Source of the DNA: Dactylonectria macrodidyma
Taxonomy: Eukaryota > Ascomycota > Sordariomycetes > Hypocreales > Nectriaceae
Direction: 5' to 3'
Length of the DNA stretch: 64,000 nt
NCBI GenBank assembly: GCA_020744425.1
Contig: JAGMUV010000041.1
Location: 310,001-374,000, forward strand
In this document: in pieces, positions 31,125-42,054 of the stretch
Layout of the letters: each line of letters starts with the position of its first letter
Numbering within the stretch: the first letter of the stretch is position 1
Translations under genes and position numbers: made by a program
The notes under the pieces: generated by a model
What the model saw: only the letters and a program-made list of their open reading frames with translations
The model's database searches: none
What the model was told of the DNA's origin: nothing

Positions 31125-32783
31125 ATGCATTCATATAGGTCACATATCGCCCTGTGGGCGTACGTCTAGACATGGGCCTCCGCCATCGCGACGGCCACGG
31201 CCGCCGATTCCAGATTCGTTCTCTACCTCGACCAGTGCGTTTTCTCCCACACCAGACGGACTCATCATGCTCGCTGACAGTGCGAACGAGGTACCATACA
31301 ATGGGGCTGCCACACGCCAGCGAGACCAAGGGGATCAACTACGTGAACGTGGCTTTTGCCAACTCTTCGCTCTTCACGTCTGACCCGGCCGGCCAATACA
31401 CGCCCTTCATGAGTGTGAGCGACATACGCCTGCTTTTCGACGAAGAAGTCAAGGTTTGCCTAGCCATCGGTGGCTGGGCAGACACTGCGGGATTCAGCGA
31501 GGGCGCCAAGACCATCGAGTCCCGTAAAGCGTATGCGAAAAACGTCGCAGCCGCCATCGACGGGCTCAGCTTCGACTGTGTTGGTAGGGCTATCCCCCTA
31601 CCCTATGTGCCCCCCCCCTCGCGTTCGTGCTAACGACGACCAGATTTGGACTGGGAGTATCCCGGAGGCAACGGAGAGGACTACAGGAGGATTCCAAACA
31701 GGAATAAGACGTCCGAGATCCAATCCTTCCCTCTGCTGCTGGAGGAAATCAAGACGGCCATCGGCGACAAGGAACTGTCCATTGCCGTGCCTGGTCTCGA
31801 GAGGGACATGATAGCCTACACGCTAGAACAGGTTGCAAAGATGAACAGCGTAGTGAGTTTTGTGAATGTAAGTTAAGCCGCCGAGGGTGGGTGCCGGTTG
31901 GATCCGGACCCGGACTGGACCTGGCTCCAGTACCGCATGTTGCTGACGCGAGCCCGATGTCCCCGCAGGTTATGAGCTACGACTTGATGAACCGACGAGA
32001 CAACCGCACGACCCACCACACCTCGGTCAACGCGACTCTCGCATGCGTCAAAACCTACATCGCACGAGGTTTCGATGCTGCCAAGCTCAACTTCGGTATT
32101 CCTTTCTACGCCAAATGGTTCACCACCAAGCAGGGGGTCACATGTGACCATCCGATAGGCTGCGCGACGGAGCTGCTTGAAGCCGCTGACGGAAGCGACA
32201 CCGGTCTCTCGGGGGCGGTCACGTTCGAGTCCAAGAACTTTGACGAGGCGCCACAAGAATTGACGTTGACCAGCAACGGCTCCTGCGGCGCGGGGACCAC
32301 GTTCGCCTGCGGTGATGCCGAGTGCTGTAGCCAGGCCGGATTCTGGTGAGTTGAGCTCTCACCCCCCCTTTCCCCCTCGTCTATGGCTTGGGCGTCTTGA
32401 CCTGGCGCCTCCCAAGCTGGTGTGTACAAGCACAAAGGATAACAGTGACTGCGGTAGCGGGACCATGACTGAGTATTGCGGGGCCGGCTGCCAGTCGGCG
32501 TATGGGCGGTGCGAGGGCCCCGATGTGATCAAGTCCTTCCAGAAGGCCATGGTGCACGGCAGAACCGACTCGGCGGCGGGTGCTCAGTGGTACTGGGATG
32601 CCGAGACCCGGCTCTTCTGGAGCTGGGACACGGCCGGCCTGATCGTGAGCAAATTCAACGTCCTCTTCGACCGGGGGGGTTGGCGGATGCATGGCCTGGA
32701 GCTTGGGAGAGGATGGCCACGACTGGAGTCACTTGAGGGCCATGCAGCGAGGCCACGATCGCTACGCGAAGCGAAGCAGGTAA
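31125..32783 (+). pseudogene. GH18 class V chitinase with CBM18 module, five exons, two lesions
   Basis: Secreted chitin-hydrolase family. Exons inferred from splice signals and family pattern are 31125-31234, 31291-31583, 31644-31867, 31969-32345 and 32431-32783. Introns are 56, 60, 101 and 85 bp, with CTGAC/CTAAC branch sites in the first three. The reading gives a signal-peptide-like start ending ATATAA, then FVLYLDQYHT, KVCLAIGGW, and the catalytic DxxDxDxE motif, formed across intron 2 (FDCV then DLDWEYPGG). It continues with SYDLMNRRD and FGIPFYAKWF, then a Cys-rich chitin-binding module (ECCSQAGF...YCGAGCQS) and AWSLGEDGHDWSHL near the end. About 451 codons are expected. Two lesions are visible: TAG in the signal peptide (31167) and one extra G in a run of seven (32673-32679). 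Everything else fits, so this is a recent pseudogene or sequence error. Confidence 0.85.
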
Positions 32784-32799
32784 AGGGAGAAGGAGAGAG

Positions 32800-34160
32800 A
32801 GTGTCCACGTCTTACCTTTCGATGCATGTACTCTACTGCACTGTAGTGAATGAATAGTAACAGACCAGCAATGCTAGTTGGGGTTCCTCGTCCCGGTCCT
32901 GCGTGCATCAAGCGCGAGGAACTGCAACCGTGACTGATACAGAGGGCTGCTTCTGCCCCCCCCCCCCCCCCCCGATCTGGTTGATGTTCTTGGGTGGGTG
33001 GGAGTTGCCGACTACCTGAACATCTACCTTACCGCCTTTTCCCAAAAAAATCTACCAGAGCTAACATCCCAAGTCCCTGCAATGACGATGAGAAGATATG
33101 TACTAAGGCTAATCCGACCCCTAACTCTACATTACATCCAGCTAGAACCTGAACACTATCACCCTAACCTTAGGGATGGGCACGTGCATAATACACATGT
33201 GTATTAAGCTGCATTTTATTATATTGAAGCAGCATTTTATTCCGAATAAAAAGCGCGCTTTTTATTCTCATATAACTACCCATGACTGAAGCTGACCAAG
33301 GCTGTAGAGAAATGGAGGCCGGAATCAGGATTATCTTGATCTTATGCACTAATCCCGTTCTGGAACGCGCTAAGCCTAATATAGAATAGGAAATAATGCA
33401 TATAAAGCGCGTCTTGCTTTAAATATTTAATGCAAAAAGCGCATTTTATGTAATGATGCAGCTTTAAATCCATCCCTACCTAACCTAGGTACCGTAACTC
33501 CCAACCCTAGACCCTAGCTGTATTTAGTTAATGTTATCTTAATACTGAAAACAGGGATTGCATTTCTATTATTAGTAGACATTTTATGAGGCGGAAAGTG
33601 TAAGCTTAATTCTAAGGGTTGAGAAAATAGGAAGGGAAACACGGGAGGACAGAAAACTCAAACGTCAAAAACACCTGGCCAACGTTCCGGCAAAAGTCAG
33701 GCACTCACCTCGCCAAGATCACGCCGAACTGAGCAACATCGAACGTACGCAAGTTCGCTTCACTATGCGTCTTCGTTTGTAGCGGGGAACTGTCCAGGTA
33801 CGTTGTGGGGAGCAGGCGCAAATTCTCATCCCTGATTAGTGCGTACTGTACTTACCCTCGTCCACTGCCCGTTCCAGGTGTTCAACTCAATATCCTTTAT
33901 TTCCAGCATTGAGTGTGCTCGCGTGGCGTCTAAGTCAGTCGTGAACCTTGTTGCATTTTTTGCGTTTGTGACGAGGCAGGAACAGTCATCGCTGGAATAG
34001 CACAGGGTGGCTGACGTGCAGGGTGAAGTTCAGGTTGACGGGCAGAGTAGCGTGCTTGGCTTTCGCTCGCAGGGACTTTGAGGTAACAAGTGTAGTACGC
34101 TAATCCGAATGTTACGCAGAATGCGCAATGTGTAGTGTTGGGTAGGAGTGCCCGGGAGGA
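32800..34160. other. no gene; AT-rich island with palindrome
   Basis: A C run (about 32959-32973) is followed at 33040-33560 by an AT-rich stretch rich in TA, with repeated GCAGCATTTTATT, AAAGCGC and TTTAAAT words. An 18-bp perfect palindrome, TAATACACATGTGTATTA, lies at 33189-33206. The composition suggests mutation by RIP or an old element remnant. No domain is readable. Confidence 0.5.
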
Positions 34161-34167
34161 GACGAGG

Positions 34168-35055
34168 ATGTTATCCGCGCTTGAGTACATAACTATCGAA
34201 TCCTCAGAGTCTCAGAAGCCGGAACCATCAATGAACATGTTCGAGGAATACCAGGATGAGATATTCGATTACCAAAAGACTCTAGAGGTAGGCCATGTTC
34301 CGAGCTCAATGGGAAAATACCTGAAGACTGAAAGAAGGAGCGCATAGAGGCGTAGACCACGCCTGCAGATACCATCTCGCTATCTCAACACCCTGAGACC
34401 CAGCCTGGCGGCTGCAATCGCTGGCGCAAGCCAAGACTTGGGGAGACCAGACACCGTCTTCCTGGCTATGGATATCGCCGATCGTTTTATCGCAGCTCGG
34501 CACGCCAACCCACCCCCTGCCGATAGCCTAGGACTCCTGGGAGGCGCTGCCTTGATGATTGCGGCCAAGTACGAAGGACACGGGGAAGACTCGGATCTCG
34601 GCGAGCTGGCCAACTCCGTGGCCGCTCATTACGATCAATCCTACGGCCGATCGGCCATACTGAGTGCCGAAAGGTGGGTCCTGAGCGCCATCGACTACGA
34701 TCTTAGCTGGCCAGGCCCTCTCCCCTTCCTGGAGCGGATCATCGCCGAGAACAAAAGCAAGGCTGTGGTCCGCTTTGCTTCCCGAGCTCTCCTGAGGCGC
34801 GCCGTCGCGCGCCAACAGTTTGCCCACATTCTTCCCAGCATGCTGGCGGCGGTGTGCTACCGGCTTGCCCAGCAGGATCTGACAGGCCAGGAGTGGGTAA
34901 GTGAGGCGACCTCCGCGAACATGTAGCCCGCAAGACTAAGCAGATCAAAGACCAAGACGCACGTTCGCAGTTCCGGCTACAGTGAAGAAGAGCTTCGTCC
35001 GATGCTAGCCACCCTGTCCCAGTGCGTCAGATGGAACCTCAATCTGGACGAGTGA
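34168..35055 (+). CDS. minimal B-type-cyclin-like protein (about 258 aa, three exons)
   Basis: Cyclins bind and activate cyclin-dependent kinases. The inferred exons are 34168-34287, 34348-34892 and 34944-35055, with introns of 60 and 51 bp. The start has EEYQDEIFDYQKTLE, the usual entry of the B-type cyclin box. Exon 2 has TVFLAMDIADRFIAAR, LGGAALMIAAKYEG, SAERWVLSAIDYDLSWPGPLPFLERI and a C-box stretch (MLAAVCYRL). Exon 3 ends SSGYSEEELRPMLATL. The conserved MRAILVDWL segment and its Trp are not readable, and the N-terminal destruction-box region is absent. The protein is about half the usual length. The second donor (GTGGGT) was chosen because it keeps the frame. It may be non-catalytic partner-wise or a decaying paralogue. 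Confidence 0.7.
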
Positions 35056-35059
35056 GGGT

Positions 35060-36580
35060 GTTCACCGTTCCGCCCCATTTCTTAGCTTACGAAGTGCGTA
35101 GTTGCATACAGTTATATGGATACGGAGTAATTGCTCAATTACCAAGAGATAGTTCTTATTCTACGACGTGTCTCCTGTTTTCGTGCCAGGGACTTCGTAG
35201 AGAGGCTAACTCGGGCGATGTAAGCAGCCGAGGTCCCGTGGTGCGCGGGGAATAGAGCACGGTGGGACAGGAGTAAGGTTTGTCGGGGAGACATGCGTTT
35301 CGTGTTAGCGCATAGACAGGCTTGACATGTCATACGGAGTACAGACCGTAGGGATTATAAATGTTAGTCTGCATACATTGTCTCGTGGGTCTGGATGGTG
35401 AAGGATGAGAGGTCTGGCTATTGAAGGAGAGAATCCGGTTGGAATCCTCTGGTGCTTAGACACTGCAATATTTGCCACCTGTCCTGGTATCTTTAAGCTG
35501 TGTTTTCAGAGAGAAGATACTTAAAGTGGAATACTGGGGCAAGTACCGAACTAATATTTGTAATCCGCCCCCTTGAGGATGCTGCCGCCAACGGGCCCAT
35601 TGCCAATTACGATGAACGGCGGGGCCGATGGGCTTGTATCGACACGAGAATGTCACTACGTACACACAGTCTCCTCTTGTCGCCACTTTACCTATTTCGG
35701 CACTCTGCCTCTCCAGACGCGGACACTATGGACGAGACATATGACACCAGACATGTTCCCTCGTATCATCCTGAAGGTCGTCCAAAGGATCTGGAGGGCC
35801 CACAGTACGTATGTAGCGACACAAACATCAGTCGTCGCTGGTCCGTGCGCAGCATAACCGCCAGGAGGGTGGCGAGGCAACGAAAACGAACGCAAGCCCA
35901 AAATGGATGGGCGGTCCGGGGCCCCAAGTCGCTTGCTAACCGCAGATAGTAAGGCGCCTATGTGGAACAACCGTTGTGTCTGTGTCTCCACTGGCGACCT
36001 CGCAATGCGGAGTGTTGCGGCAAGACCCCGTCAACAGACCATTCTGACGTCTGCCCCACGCTTCGTAGATACAGTATGGCCCGTACTTGGTCCATGAACG
36101 GGGCGTCCGTTTCTCGGTGTTCCTCCACGGCGTCGCGATCAATACCCCCCCCCCCGCCGGGCGGTGTTTCAACCGAACGGAAGTAATAGCATAGTTCTCT
36201 TGGTGTTCGTGCGCATCTAGGAACGCGATAAGCTTGTGAAGGTCCAACAGCGCCGCTAGAGCATTCCAATTTCCCCCTCTACATTCCCCAGGGCGTCCAT
36301 CCACCACACTACCTCCTAGTAGAGGATCTCCCATACAAATATTAATAGCTAGAGATAGGTCTTCTTGCGATAAAAATATTTCTTCAGGAGAAAGGCTATC
36401 GTCAGGAAACGAAGCCATTTTGCGTATGGCATTGACTGGCTGGCGGTGAAGGGAATGGTAGGATGTTACTGACTCAGCAGGGACCTCTGTGAGTGCACGG
36501 ACCCGCGAACCTATTGGGTCCTGCTTCCCAGCTCGTCCTACATCTACCTAAGCCATCATCAACTTATTATGCAGCATCCT
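35060..36580. other. no gene recognised
   Basis: A 160-codon minus-strand frame (36418-35936) and a shorter overlapping plus-strand frame exist, but neither shows a domain or a good start context. A C run lies at about 36148-36156. Confidence 0.35.
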
Positions 36581-36589
36581 ATCTTCGTA

Positions 36590-37363
36590 TTATGGTGTTT
36601 CTCTTAACATCCATTTTTCCCCTTCGGAATGGTATTTCGCAGACGTCTAGATAGCAATTAGTCGAGCCGCCTTCTCGTGCAGAACGCCAACACAACTCAC
36701 CTTGCATGTCTTGAGGTTCCGGCGAATCCCTGTCCTCCATGTGCTTTCTTTCTTGCTTGTAGTAATGTGCGTATTTGTCTTGAACCACTGGTGTATGTCC
36801 CCCATGCTCAGTGGCTTACCGGGGTTGCTGCGGAACGCCTCCATGAGCAGCTCATCGTATCCGCAGCGGCATTCGGCCAAGTCCCGGTGATTGTGGTCGC
36901 TGCCAGTGCCGGACGGTGCCTGAAGCCCGCCCGTGTTGCCCCACCTGATGTCGGTAGGGGGCGGAGACTGAAGACCAGACTCTGGCGGGGTCAGGAGCTT
37001 CGGGTTCATGTGAACCCTTGGGTTCGTGTGAAGCGGGAACTGAGGGCTGGCTGCTGGGAGTGCCTGGGCACCGGGCATGGCCTGGTAGGGGCAGTAGCAC
37101 TGGCTGGCGCCCTGGCTGAAGCCCTGCTGCCATCCAGCGTTGTACAAGTACTGGCACAGGTCCAACTGGGCGGGGTCGGAGGAAGAGGCAAGATGCCAGT
37201 CGCCAGGGACTTGCCAGTGGCTGGAGAGCTGCGCGGTCGGACCCAGCGCTGTCTCAGTGCCGTTCCATGACTGGCCATCGAGGTCCAGCTCGTCCGAAGT
37301 CAAGGCAGCAGCATGCCGACAACTCTGGGGAACGACAGCTTGAGGGAAGCTGTTTTCAGACAT
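36590..37363 (-). CDS. forkhead-domain transcription factor (239 aa, two exons)
   Basis: Nuclear DNA-binding protein. The start is the ATG at 37363. Exon 1 runs to 36701. A 54-bp intron (GTGAGT donor, CTAAT branch, TCTAG acceptor) covers 36700-36647. Exon 2 (36646-36590) ends in TAA. The first 165 residues are Ser/Pro/Gln-rich and probably disordered. Residues about 169-239 form a forkhead domain: YDELLMEAF, PLSMGDIHQWF, then WRTGIRRNL (recognition helix; consensus W-x-NSIRHNL), and after splicing a GEKWML ending equivalent to the wing segment. The usual His of the recognition helix is Arg here. The protein ends right after the domain, shorter than FKH1/2 or HCM1 types. No lesions were seen, so it is a plausible functional gene. 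Confidence 0.8.
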
Positions 37364-37748
37364 GGCGCTGTGTTCGGCCAAGATAAAAGCGGCGGGTCGT
37401 GGAATTTACTTGAGACGATGTAGAACGAAACCATCTAGATCGAGACAACCTCGGCGAGACGACTTAGATTGAGATACAGAAACAGATGGAAAGTCGGCAA
37501 TGGCATCACGGCAACACCCTGTATTTCTACAACCCACCTCGCTCGCATCTTCATCTTCCACGCCTCTCGTACTAGCCTGAAACGCTTTCAACAATCACAG
37601 AGCGACACAATTAGGGTACCAGTCAGTCGGTATAAGTAAGAAAACAGGTATCGCATCCTCTCTTCCGATCGCGAAAGCCGTGGGGCAATGCAAACAATCT
37701 GCCGAGCGTGGTTGTGCAAGGTTATGCTAGAGTTTAGGACGTAGATCT

Positions 37749-37793
37749 GTCGGCGTCAATCGAGTCGGCGTCAATCGAGTCGGCGTCAATCGA
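37749..37793. repeat. 15-bp triple repeat GTCGGCGTCAATCGA
   Basis: Three exact tandem units lie about 385 bp upstream of the forkhead start codon on its strand. As a repeated motif in a likely promoter region it could hold protein-binding sites; this is inference. Confidence 0.9.
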
Positions 37794-38384
37794 GTTGGAT
37801 TCGCAGCCATACTCTACGCTTGTCGATGTTGACACCCTGGCCCCTGTCTAGCACTGCTGTACGCAAACATGTTTGTGTGTCGCGTTCGATACGAGACAGA
37901 CCTGAGAGTAGAGGAAGCAAGCGTCCGAGGGGGTGGGGGGCCGGATTGGGGTTTTAGTACAACTGCATGTGTATTGTGCCTGACATGTGGTCCCACCAAC
38001 AAACAACAGTTCGAGTGGACATTATCCGTTCTCAAAACGGGGCTAGCACCCAACCTCTGTTGGTTCAACTAGTTTTCCCCCTGAGGTCAGGGAGGTCTAG
38101 CTTTTCCTAGAGCCCTAGTGTTGCAAGATGCGTCCATTTCAACACGACCCACCTTTTACAGTTGTTGGAACTTTTGCTGTAATGGAGTGATGATTATTAA
38201 CAAACAATGCTCGTAGCCGCAGCATCGGTCCATGCATCGGCCGGCTTCGTCCGGGTTTCCGCCCCAGGAGCCGGTGCCGATCAACGTCTCTGACAGAAGG
38301 CATGTACATGGCAAGCTCATGTCGCGTCGGCCGGCGGGTTACGGGAAAACTGTACGCTACGCAGTGCACGGCAACAGAACATAG

Positions 38385-38390
38385 TATAAA
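38385..38390 (+). promoter_or_regulatory. TATA box of the 407-aa gene
   Basis: TATAAA lies 109 bp upstream of the ATG at 38499, followed by a CTTTCTTTCTTTCT pyrimidine tract (38445-38475). This is a common layout in filamentous fungal promoters. Confidence 0.55.
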
Positions 38391-38498
38391 TGAAGAGCTG
38401 ATGATTTCTTTGTCGGGCTCTGCACTCAGAAAAGCCACGGAACTTTCTTTCTTTCTTTCTCCCTTTTCATCTGTTTCTGTCATCTCATTTCAATCACC

Positions 38499-39722
38499 AT
38501 GGCATTCGGAGAGCCTCAGATGCCGCCGTCCTTGGCTTCGCCCATTCCACCCGTTCCACCGGGTTGGATCAGACAGGACCAGCTGTTTCCAACGCCTCCC
38601 CGTACGCATCCAGAACATATACGAACACCAAGTCAACAACCACAGCAGCCAAATTTGGATGCACAGCAACAACTCCCACAGCAACAACTCCCACAGCAAC
38701 AACTCCCACAGCAGCAACACCCACAGCAGCAACACCCACAGCAGCAACACCCACAGCAGCAACACCCACAGCAGCAACACCCACAGCAACAGCAACCACG
38801 CGCACCGTACCCTCACACGTACCCGCCGCACTGGCCTGGCTATGTTGGCCCTGGCCTCAAAGGCCCTCCCTTGAACCCCTTTGTGTCTGGAGTTCAACAG
38901 GGGATGCAGGCCTTCTTCAAAGAGAACGGAAAAAGCCTTTTGAACCATTTCAACCGAGAACTCGGAAGCCTGCGAACTCTGTTGGAAGAGGCGCTCTCTC
39001 AATGGCAGCCGAGCGTCAACGGCGCCCTTGTCAGCCTTCAGAGTCGGCTCGTCGACTTGCAATGCACGATGGACGAGTTCGTCCACAAGACCGGCGAGGC
39101 CCACGCAAAGCTTCGAGAAGAGCTCGCGAGCATACAAAGGTCCCTCGAAGCATCCAAGTCACGACGGCCACTTCCAATCTCTGCTCGCATAGCTTGTACC
39201 AACGAGTGCCATGAACAGACCGAGGCCATCAAAGAGATTGTGCGAGAAACACAGAGTTCCGTTGAGGCGATTAGAGCCGCACTTGGTTCACGCAAAGGCG
39301 GTAAAACTCGACCCGCTAGTCGGATATCGGGCATAGCTAAGACCCGTCAAAAGAGTCGTTCAGGTCGCAAAGCAAGTCAAGGAACAGCTCAAGAGGCAGC
39401 TGGAGCGATTGGTAAAGGGGCAGGTCAAGGGATAGGTCAAAAGGCAATGCCGTGTACAGCACTCCCTGAGAGGCAACGGGAACGGAGCCCCGAGAATGTC
39501 AAGGATACTGATAGGAACCCCTTGCCCAAGGCACCTGGAGCATCCAAAGAGCCAAGCTTACCCGCGAGCGTGGTAGGCAAGGAGCCCTGTGACTACGTCA
39601 GCGTCGAGAACGCACCGTGTAAGCACTATCAATGCGACGGGTGCACTAGCACCGAGAAGAAGCCGTCGCGTACCCAGCCGCACGGCCTTCGTCGGTCGGT
39701 GAGAATACTTGGAAAGAAGTAG
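38499..39722 (+). CDS. 407-aa protein with Q/P pentapeptide repeats and coiled coil, unknown function
   Basis: A single open exon starts at CACCATGG. Residues 1-45 are Pro-rich. Residues about 56-100 are nine pentapeptide units, LPQQQ changing to HPQQQ. Residues about 110-130 are Pro/Gly/Tyr-rich. Residues about 130-262 are strongly helical with heptad-like Leu spacing (HFNRELGSLRTLLEEAL, LVDLQCTMDEF, KLREELASIQRSLEAS) and two Cys near 233-237. Residues 265-330 are basic and Gly/Gln/Ser-rich. The end carries CKHYQCDGC, a possible metal-binding cluster, and a very basic tail (RRSVRILGKK). I do not recognise a family. The layout (disordered glutamine repeat, coiled coil, basic Cys tail) suggests a nuclear or RNA-associated scaffold, which is inference only. 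A TATA box and pyrimidine tract support expression. Confidence 0.75.
   Translation: MAFGEPQMPPSLASPIPPVPPGWIRQDQLFPTPPRTHPEHIRTPSQQPQQPNLDAQQQLPQQQLPQQQLPQQQHPQQQHPQQQHPQQQHPQQQHPQQQQPRAPYPHTYPPHWPGYVGPGLKGPPLNPFVSGVQQGMQAFFKENGKSLLNHFNRELGSLRTLLEEALSQWQPSVNGALVSLQSRLVDLQCTMDEFVHKTGEAHAKLREELASIQRSLEASKSRRPLPISARIACTNECHEQTEAIKEIVRETQSSVEAIRAALGSRKGGKTRPASRISGIAKTRQKSRSGRKASQGTAQEAAGAIGKGAGQGIGQKAMPCTALPERQRERSPENVKDTDRNPLPKAPGASKEPSLPASVVGKEPCDYVSVENAPCKHYQCDGCTSTEKKPSRTQPHGLRRSVRILGKK
38655..38797. repeat. 15-bp CAGCAACAACTCCCA-type coding minisatellite
   Basis: Nine 15-bp units encode (L/H)PQQQ. The first ones use CAACAACTCCCACAG and the later ones CAGCAACACCCACAG, so a Leu-to-His change spread through the array. 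Confidence 0.9.
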
Positions 39723-40800
39723 CCGTGACGGAAGATCCGCTCAACCGTCCCTATAGAGAGGCTCATGTTTTAGTTCACTTCGTGTCCTCCTTTGGGATGA
39801 ACATTAAGGAGCATTGCCAAACAAATAGGAAATATTGGAGACGTAGTTGTCGTTGCAAGAAAGATTCCACTAATTTGAATTCTGTCACAACATTCTAGAC
39901 AGTAAATGTGCAGGAACTCTGGAGGAGAGCTCCGTACTCATGCGCTCACAAGCCTGAACCGACTACAGCTCAGCTGAGTTTGTTATTTCTGGGGTTGCTG
40001 ATACCGTACGACGATGCGCGGCTGCCGTGGGTGTTGGCAAGAACAGACTTTCGGTCGCCGACTGCAAGACAACTGCGCAGTCGAGCATCATGGAAAGACT
40101 GGTATGCACTCAACTCTCCTGCTACAGCTAGACTAGAGGTCAACGTCCCAGCGTTCTGTCTTTGATACCATCAAGGTAGGTCCTAGTTTCCAGCCAGAAA
40201 CATGTCTTGCGATGCACACTGCTAGTATGGTGTGGATCAGACACGGTACCGTATCCGGAGCGTTTGGCCAAACTACGCGATGACATCATGATCACCATCG
40301 TACAGATGTAAGTTTATGCAGCTGTGTCAGTGTTCACGACCAATGGTAAGGTTCTTGTACTTGTGAAAACGATCGCAGGGTTTGCTTCCCCATGTGCACA
40401 ATACTACACTATACCCGTTACATGCACACACACACATACTCATATCCCCTAGACCGTGGTAAGGCAACACTTGACCCATAGTCCCCATAGAGGCCCGGGA
40501 GGTCAACGGTACGCTGGTTGACTTCAAAAAGCTAGGTGGCTATAGAATAGGATACGTACTATGATGTAGATCCCTAACAGTCGCAACTTCTAGCATCATA
40601 TAAAATAGGTGGGATTGCACGTACCTTGTTATATTCTCTTTTTATTTGGTTTGAATCCCTGTCACTAGCGTAAGTGTTGCCTTACCACGGTCTAAGGGAT
40701 ACATACCCACACGCACACACACACACACAAACATACATGCCCCCACACACACACAAACATTCCCACCAAGTGACACCAAGCGACACGACACGCATGAAAC
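39723..40800. other. no gene recognised
   Basis: No domain-bearing frame was seen. Short CA-rich tracts lie at about 40423-40440 and 40700-40765. Confidence 0.35.
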
Positions 40801-41170
40801 CTGAAGTCCTCGAGCAGGAGACATTACCCACTCCTGACACCTGATCCGCGTACGGGTGAGTTCTTTCTGACTTGCTGTGACTCACAGTCGCCCTCACGAG
40901 CCTTGCCAGGAGACTCTGTCTTGTTGGAAAGAGTAAGGTGCACAAGCTGCTGAGCGTACACCCCCCCAACTTGTTCCGTCTGTACGCAGCAAATGAACCG
41001 CCCGCGCGCACGCATGTGAGCAAAGCGTCGAACCAGGCGGACACTACGGCGGGACGTTCGTCTAAGGTTTGCCGCGCACGTGCGACGATTTTACTCACCC
41101 CGCCCCTGCCTGAGCGACAATCAAGGTCGCATGTGATCGGAAACGACAACCACGAGCTTGCAGGGACTGC
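40800..41170 (-). repeat. family R repeat, reverse copy
   Basis: On the minus strand it reads like 14740-14920 joined to 16036-16160, without the 1.1 kb between them: GCGGGCGGTTCATTTGCTGC, AACAAGTTGGGGGG, then AGCTTGTGCACCTTACTC. It is therefore the uninterrupted form of the family. Confidence 0.85.
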
Positions 41171-41345
41171 CAACACACACTAGAAGAACCGAGTGTCATT
41201 GTCGCGCTCGGCCGGAAAAGGTATGTGGTATAGGGTACTCCATCCATCCATGCGTAGCGAGCTTGTTCGGACACACCGGTCATTTGTCGCTACGCGTCCA
41301 GTATCAGTCTGCACGGCACTCCCAGAGCAGGAAAGCCATAATGGG
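41170..41345 (-). repeat. family S repeat, reverse copy
   Basis: On the minus strand it contains GACTGATACTGGACGCGTAGCGACAAATGACC and CTCGCTACGCATGGATGG. These are shared with 44130-44220, 44895-44950, 47785-47870 and 49285-49375. Confidence 0.8.
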
Positions 41346-41569
41346 AGGGCCAATCATGTGGGCAAGGAGCCAAAGTGACGGCTGAGAGATTAGAGCAAAT
41401 GATGGCAGCAGACGATAACGGTGAGATGGCGAGAGTCGACCGGCGAGAGTCGGGAGAGACTGGCGGAGCATGGAGCAACGTGCGAACGCTGAGAAATGGA
41501 GTTTGCTCGTACGTCAAAGGACAGGCTGGAAAGCATTTCGCTGCTGATCGAAGAAGAGGCGTGATGTTG

Positions 41570-41760
41570 GGTGCTGCGAAGTTTGCCAAGTTTGAAGCGG
41601 GGGTGTGTGGGTAGTGGCATCCAGCAAAGTGGGTGAAACAAAACACTTGGCTATGAAAAGTGAATTCTGTGTGTGTGCCCGGTTCATACACACGCCGACG
41701 ACGAAGGTGTGCCGAAACACCGAATAGGAAGGCGTAAGGCATTGCGGGGCCCTGCAAGAC
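41570..41760 (+). repeat. mosaic block M3, diverged copy
   Basis: Weaker matches to 17549-17700 (ACACGCCGACGACGAAGGTGT, GGCATTGCGGGGCCCTGC). It leads into a 10-bp satellite as at the other loci. Confidence 0.65.
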
Positions 41761-41800
41761 ATGATCAGACGTAACAAGTCCTTTTTCAGACATTCGAATA

Positions 41801-42054
41801 CACTCGGAGACACTCGAATTACACGGAGACATGACAAGGCACGACAAGACGCTACAAGACACGACAAGACGCTACAAGACGCTACAAGACACGACAAGAC
41901 GCTACAAGACACGACAAGACGCTACAAGACACGACAAGACGCTACAAGACACGACAAGACGCTACAAGACACGACAAGACGCTACAAGACACGACAAGAC
42001 GCTACAAGACACGACAAGACGCTACAAGACACGACAAGACGCTACAAGACACTA
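41801..42054 (+). repeat. 10-bp ACAAGACACG satellite with 20-bp higher-order unit
   Basis: About 25 units occur, mostly as an alternating pair ACAAGACGCT + ACAAGACACG (20-bp period), after the leader TTTTTCAGACATTCGA. Arg/His/Asp/Lys/Thr-rich frames here are repeat products. Confidence 0.95.

Noticed and set aside
35936..36418. 160-codon minus-strand frame
   Set aside because: No recognisable domain, poor composition for a protein and an overlapping frame on the other strand. Left unannotated as a gene.
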